Notes under the pieces: model-generated
Told to the model about the DNA's origin: nothing
Database searches by the model: none
What the model saw: only the letters and a program-made list of their open reading frames with translations
DNA from: Candidatus Sabulitectum sp.
GTDB taxonomy: Bacteria; Fermentibacterota; Fermentibacteria; Fermentibacterales; Fermentibacteraceae
DNA: 5,753 nt
Direction of reading: 5' to 3'
Assembly (NCBI GenBank): GCA_023145935.1
Contig: JAGLDB010000128.1
Location: forward strand, 1-5,753
Shown: piece by piece, positions 4,982 through 5,753 of the stretch
Numbering within the stretch: the stretch's first letter is position 1
Layout of the letters: each line of letters opens with the position of its first letter
Translations under genes and position numbers: made by a program

Positions 4982-5753
4982 TTTGAGATCTTGTTTCTGT
5001 GGTATTCCACAAGATCTTCAAGGCCGTCTTCGAATGGAATCTGAGCTTTCCACCCCAGAACTGAATTTGCTTTTGTCGGATCCAGAGCAACTTTCAGAAT
5101 CTCCTCTGCAAGAGCAGGACCATAAACTGGTTTTACATCTGTTCCAACATATCCCCGTATTACTCTGTCAAGTTCTTCTACAGAACTGCCTATGCCCCAG
5201 CCTATATTGAATATTTCTCCCACAATATCTGACCTTGTGAGATCCATGGCTGCCATGTTTGCCCTGGCGATGTCTTTCACGTGGACATAGTCACGAAGCT
5301 GCTGGCCATCTCCGTTGATTACCGGGGTTTCTCCATTTAAGTACTTTACAGTGAATATCGCAGTAACTCCCGCTTCTCCAAATGGATTCTGCCGTGGTCC
5401 GTAAACATTGGGGTATCTAAGAACAACATAACCCAGGTTGTAGAGGTATTTGTAGAGATAGAGATAGTGTTCCACTGTGTGTTTGCTAATTCCGTAGTGG
5501 CAGATCGGATTAATGGGGTGATCTTCTCTTACTGGAATGTACTGAGGTTCTCCGTATACAGCACCGCCTGTGGAGGCGTAGATAACTCTTTTTACCTTGC
5601 CCTTAACTGCAGCTTCCAGAATGTTCAGAGTACCCTTTATGTTCACATCGGCGTCAAACTGAGGCTCTCTGACTGATCTTCGAACATCCATCTGGGCTGC
5701 GTGGTGACACATAATATCAAAACTGCCGTTCTCAATAAGTGTTGCAGCCTCTT
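4978..5753 (-). CDS. GalE-like NAD-dependent nucleotide-sugar epimerase, N-terminus off right edge
   Basis: The frame is open from the right edge to a TGA at 4980-4978, giving 257 residues. The Met at 5712 is internal: the 13 residues before it (reading into FDIMCHHAAQ) belong to the conserved core. About 50-65 residues with the GxxGxxG NAD-binding loop are missing outside the window. Extended-SDR features, numbered from the first visible codon at 5751, are CHHAAQMDVRRSV (15-27), the active-site block ASTGGAVYGE (59-68), the catalytic YGISK (Y86, K90), RYPNVYGPRQNP and the late block INGDGQQLRDYVHV. This fits UDP-glucose 4-epimerase-like enzymes, which interconvert UDP-hexoses for glycan synthesis; dehydratase or other epimerase activity cannot be excluded. 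It is the upstream partner of gmhB, overlapping it by 4 bp, so the two likely form one operon for envelope sugar precursors. Its promoter lies beyond the window. Confidence 0.9.
   Translation of the reverse strand, partial: EAATLIENGSFDIMCHHAAQMDVRRSVREPQFDADVNIKGTLNILEAAVKGKVKRVIYASTGGAVYGEPQYIPVREDHPINPICHYGISKHTVEHYLYLYKYLYNLGYVVLRYPNVYGPRQNPFGEAGVTAIFTVKYLNGETPVINGDGQQLRDYVHVKDIARANMAAMDLTRSDIVGEIFNIGWGIGSSVEELDRVIRGYVGTDVKPVYGPALAEEILKVALDPTKANSVLGWKAQIPFEDGLEDLVEYHRNKISK

Noticed and set aside
4978..5712. Treating the ATG at 5712 as the epimerase start
   Set aside because: The frame stays open to the window edge and the residues before this Met continue the conserved core (FDIMCHHAAQ); the NAD-binding N-terminus would be missing otherwise.
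1..5753. A new defence, mobile or multi-gene system
   Set aside because: The genes switch strand repeatedly, the recognised ones are housekeeping or envelope families, and only epimerase-gmhB forms a supported operon. No transposase, integrase, toxin-antitoxin pair, repeat array or reverse transcriptase was seen.

Overview
The window is about half GC and comes from a diderm (Gram-negative-type) bacterium. The signs are a lipobox lipoprotein, a heptose-phosphate phosphatase next to a nucleotide-sugar epimerase (surface polysaccharide or LPS chemistry), and a short ComEC. No gene points firmly to a phylum. The acidic, proline/glutamate-rich envelope proteins of unknown family and the compact, frequently switching gene order fit an uncultured lineage, perhaps of the FCB group, but that is only an impression. 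Nothing looks mobile: there is no transposase, integrase, phage gene, CRISPR array, tRNA or rRNA.

Layout from left to right: (a) 1-362, minus strand, the N-terminal half of an SfsA-type nuclease, running off the left edge. (b) 363-564, a divergent intergenic region with a plausible promoter for each direction and a perfect 8-bp inverted repeat at the expected 5' end of the rightward transcript. (c) 565-1188, plus strand, a lipoprotein of unknown function, closed by a strong hairpin at 1198-1230. (d) 1296-2450, plus strand, a short ComEC/Rec2 membrane channel without the usual C-terminal metallo-beta-lactamase domain. (e) 2403-3362, minus strand, a membrane-anchored protein of unknown family with an Ig-like region and a long acidic tail; its 3' end overlaps comEC tail-to-tail by 48 bp. 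(f) 3405-4427, plus strand, an M42-family metallo-aminopeptidase, divergent from (e) across only 42 bp. (g) 4439-4981 and 4978-5753, minus strand, a GmhB-type HAD phosphatase and a GalE-like sugar epimerase that runs off the right edge. The epimerase is upstream and the two overlap by 4 bp (ATGA), so they are probably co-translated.

The clearest functional unit is the epimerase-gmhB pair, which would make activated sugars for envelope polysaccharide. ComEC would carry single-stranded DNA across the inner membrane. SfsA and the M42 peptidase are housekeeping-type enzymes. I see no convincing new multi-gene system. The parts least explained by known families are the acidic-tailed membrane protein, the lipoprotein and the inverted repeat in the lipoprotein leader.
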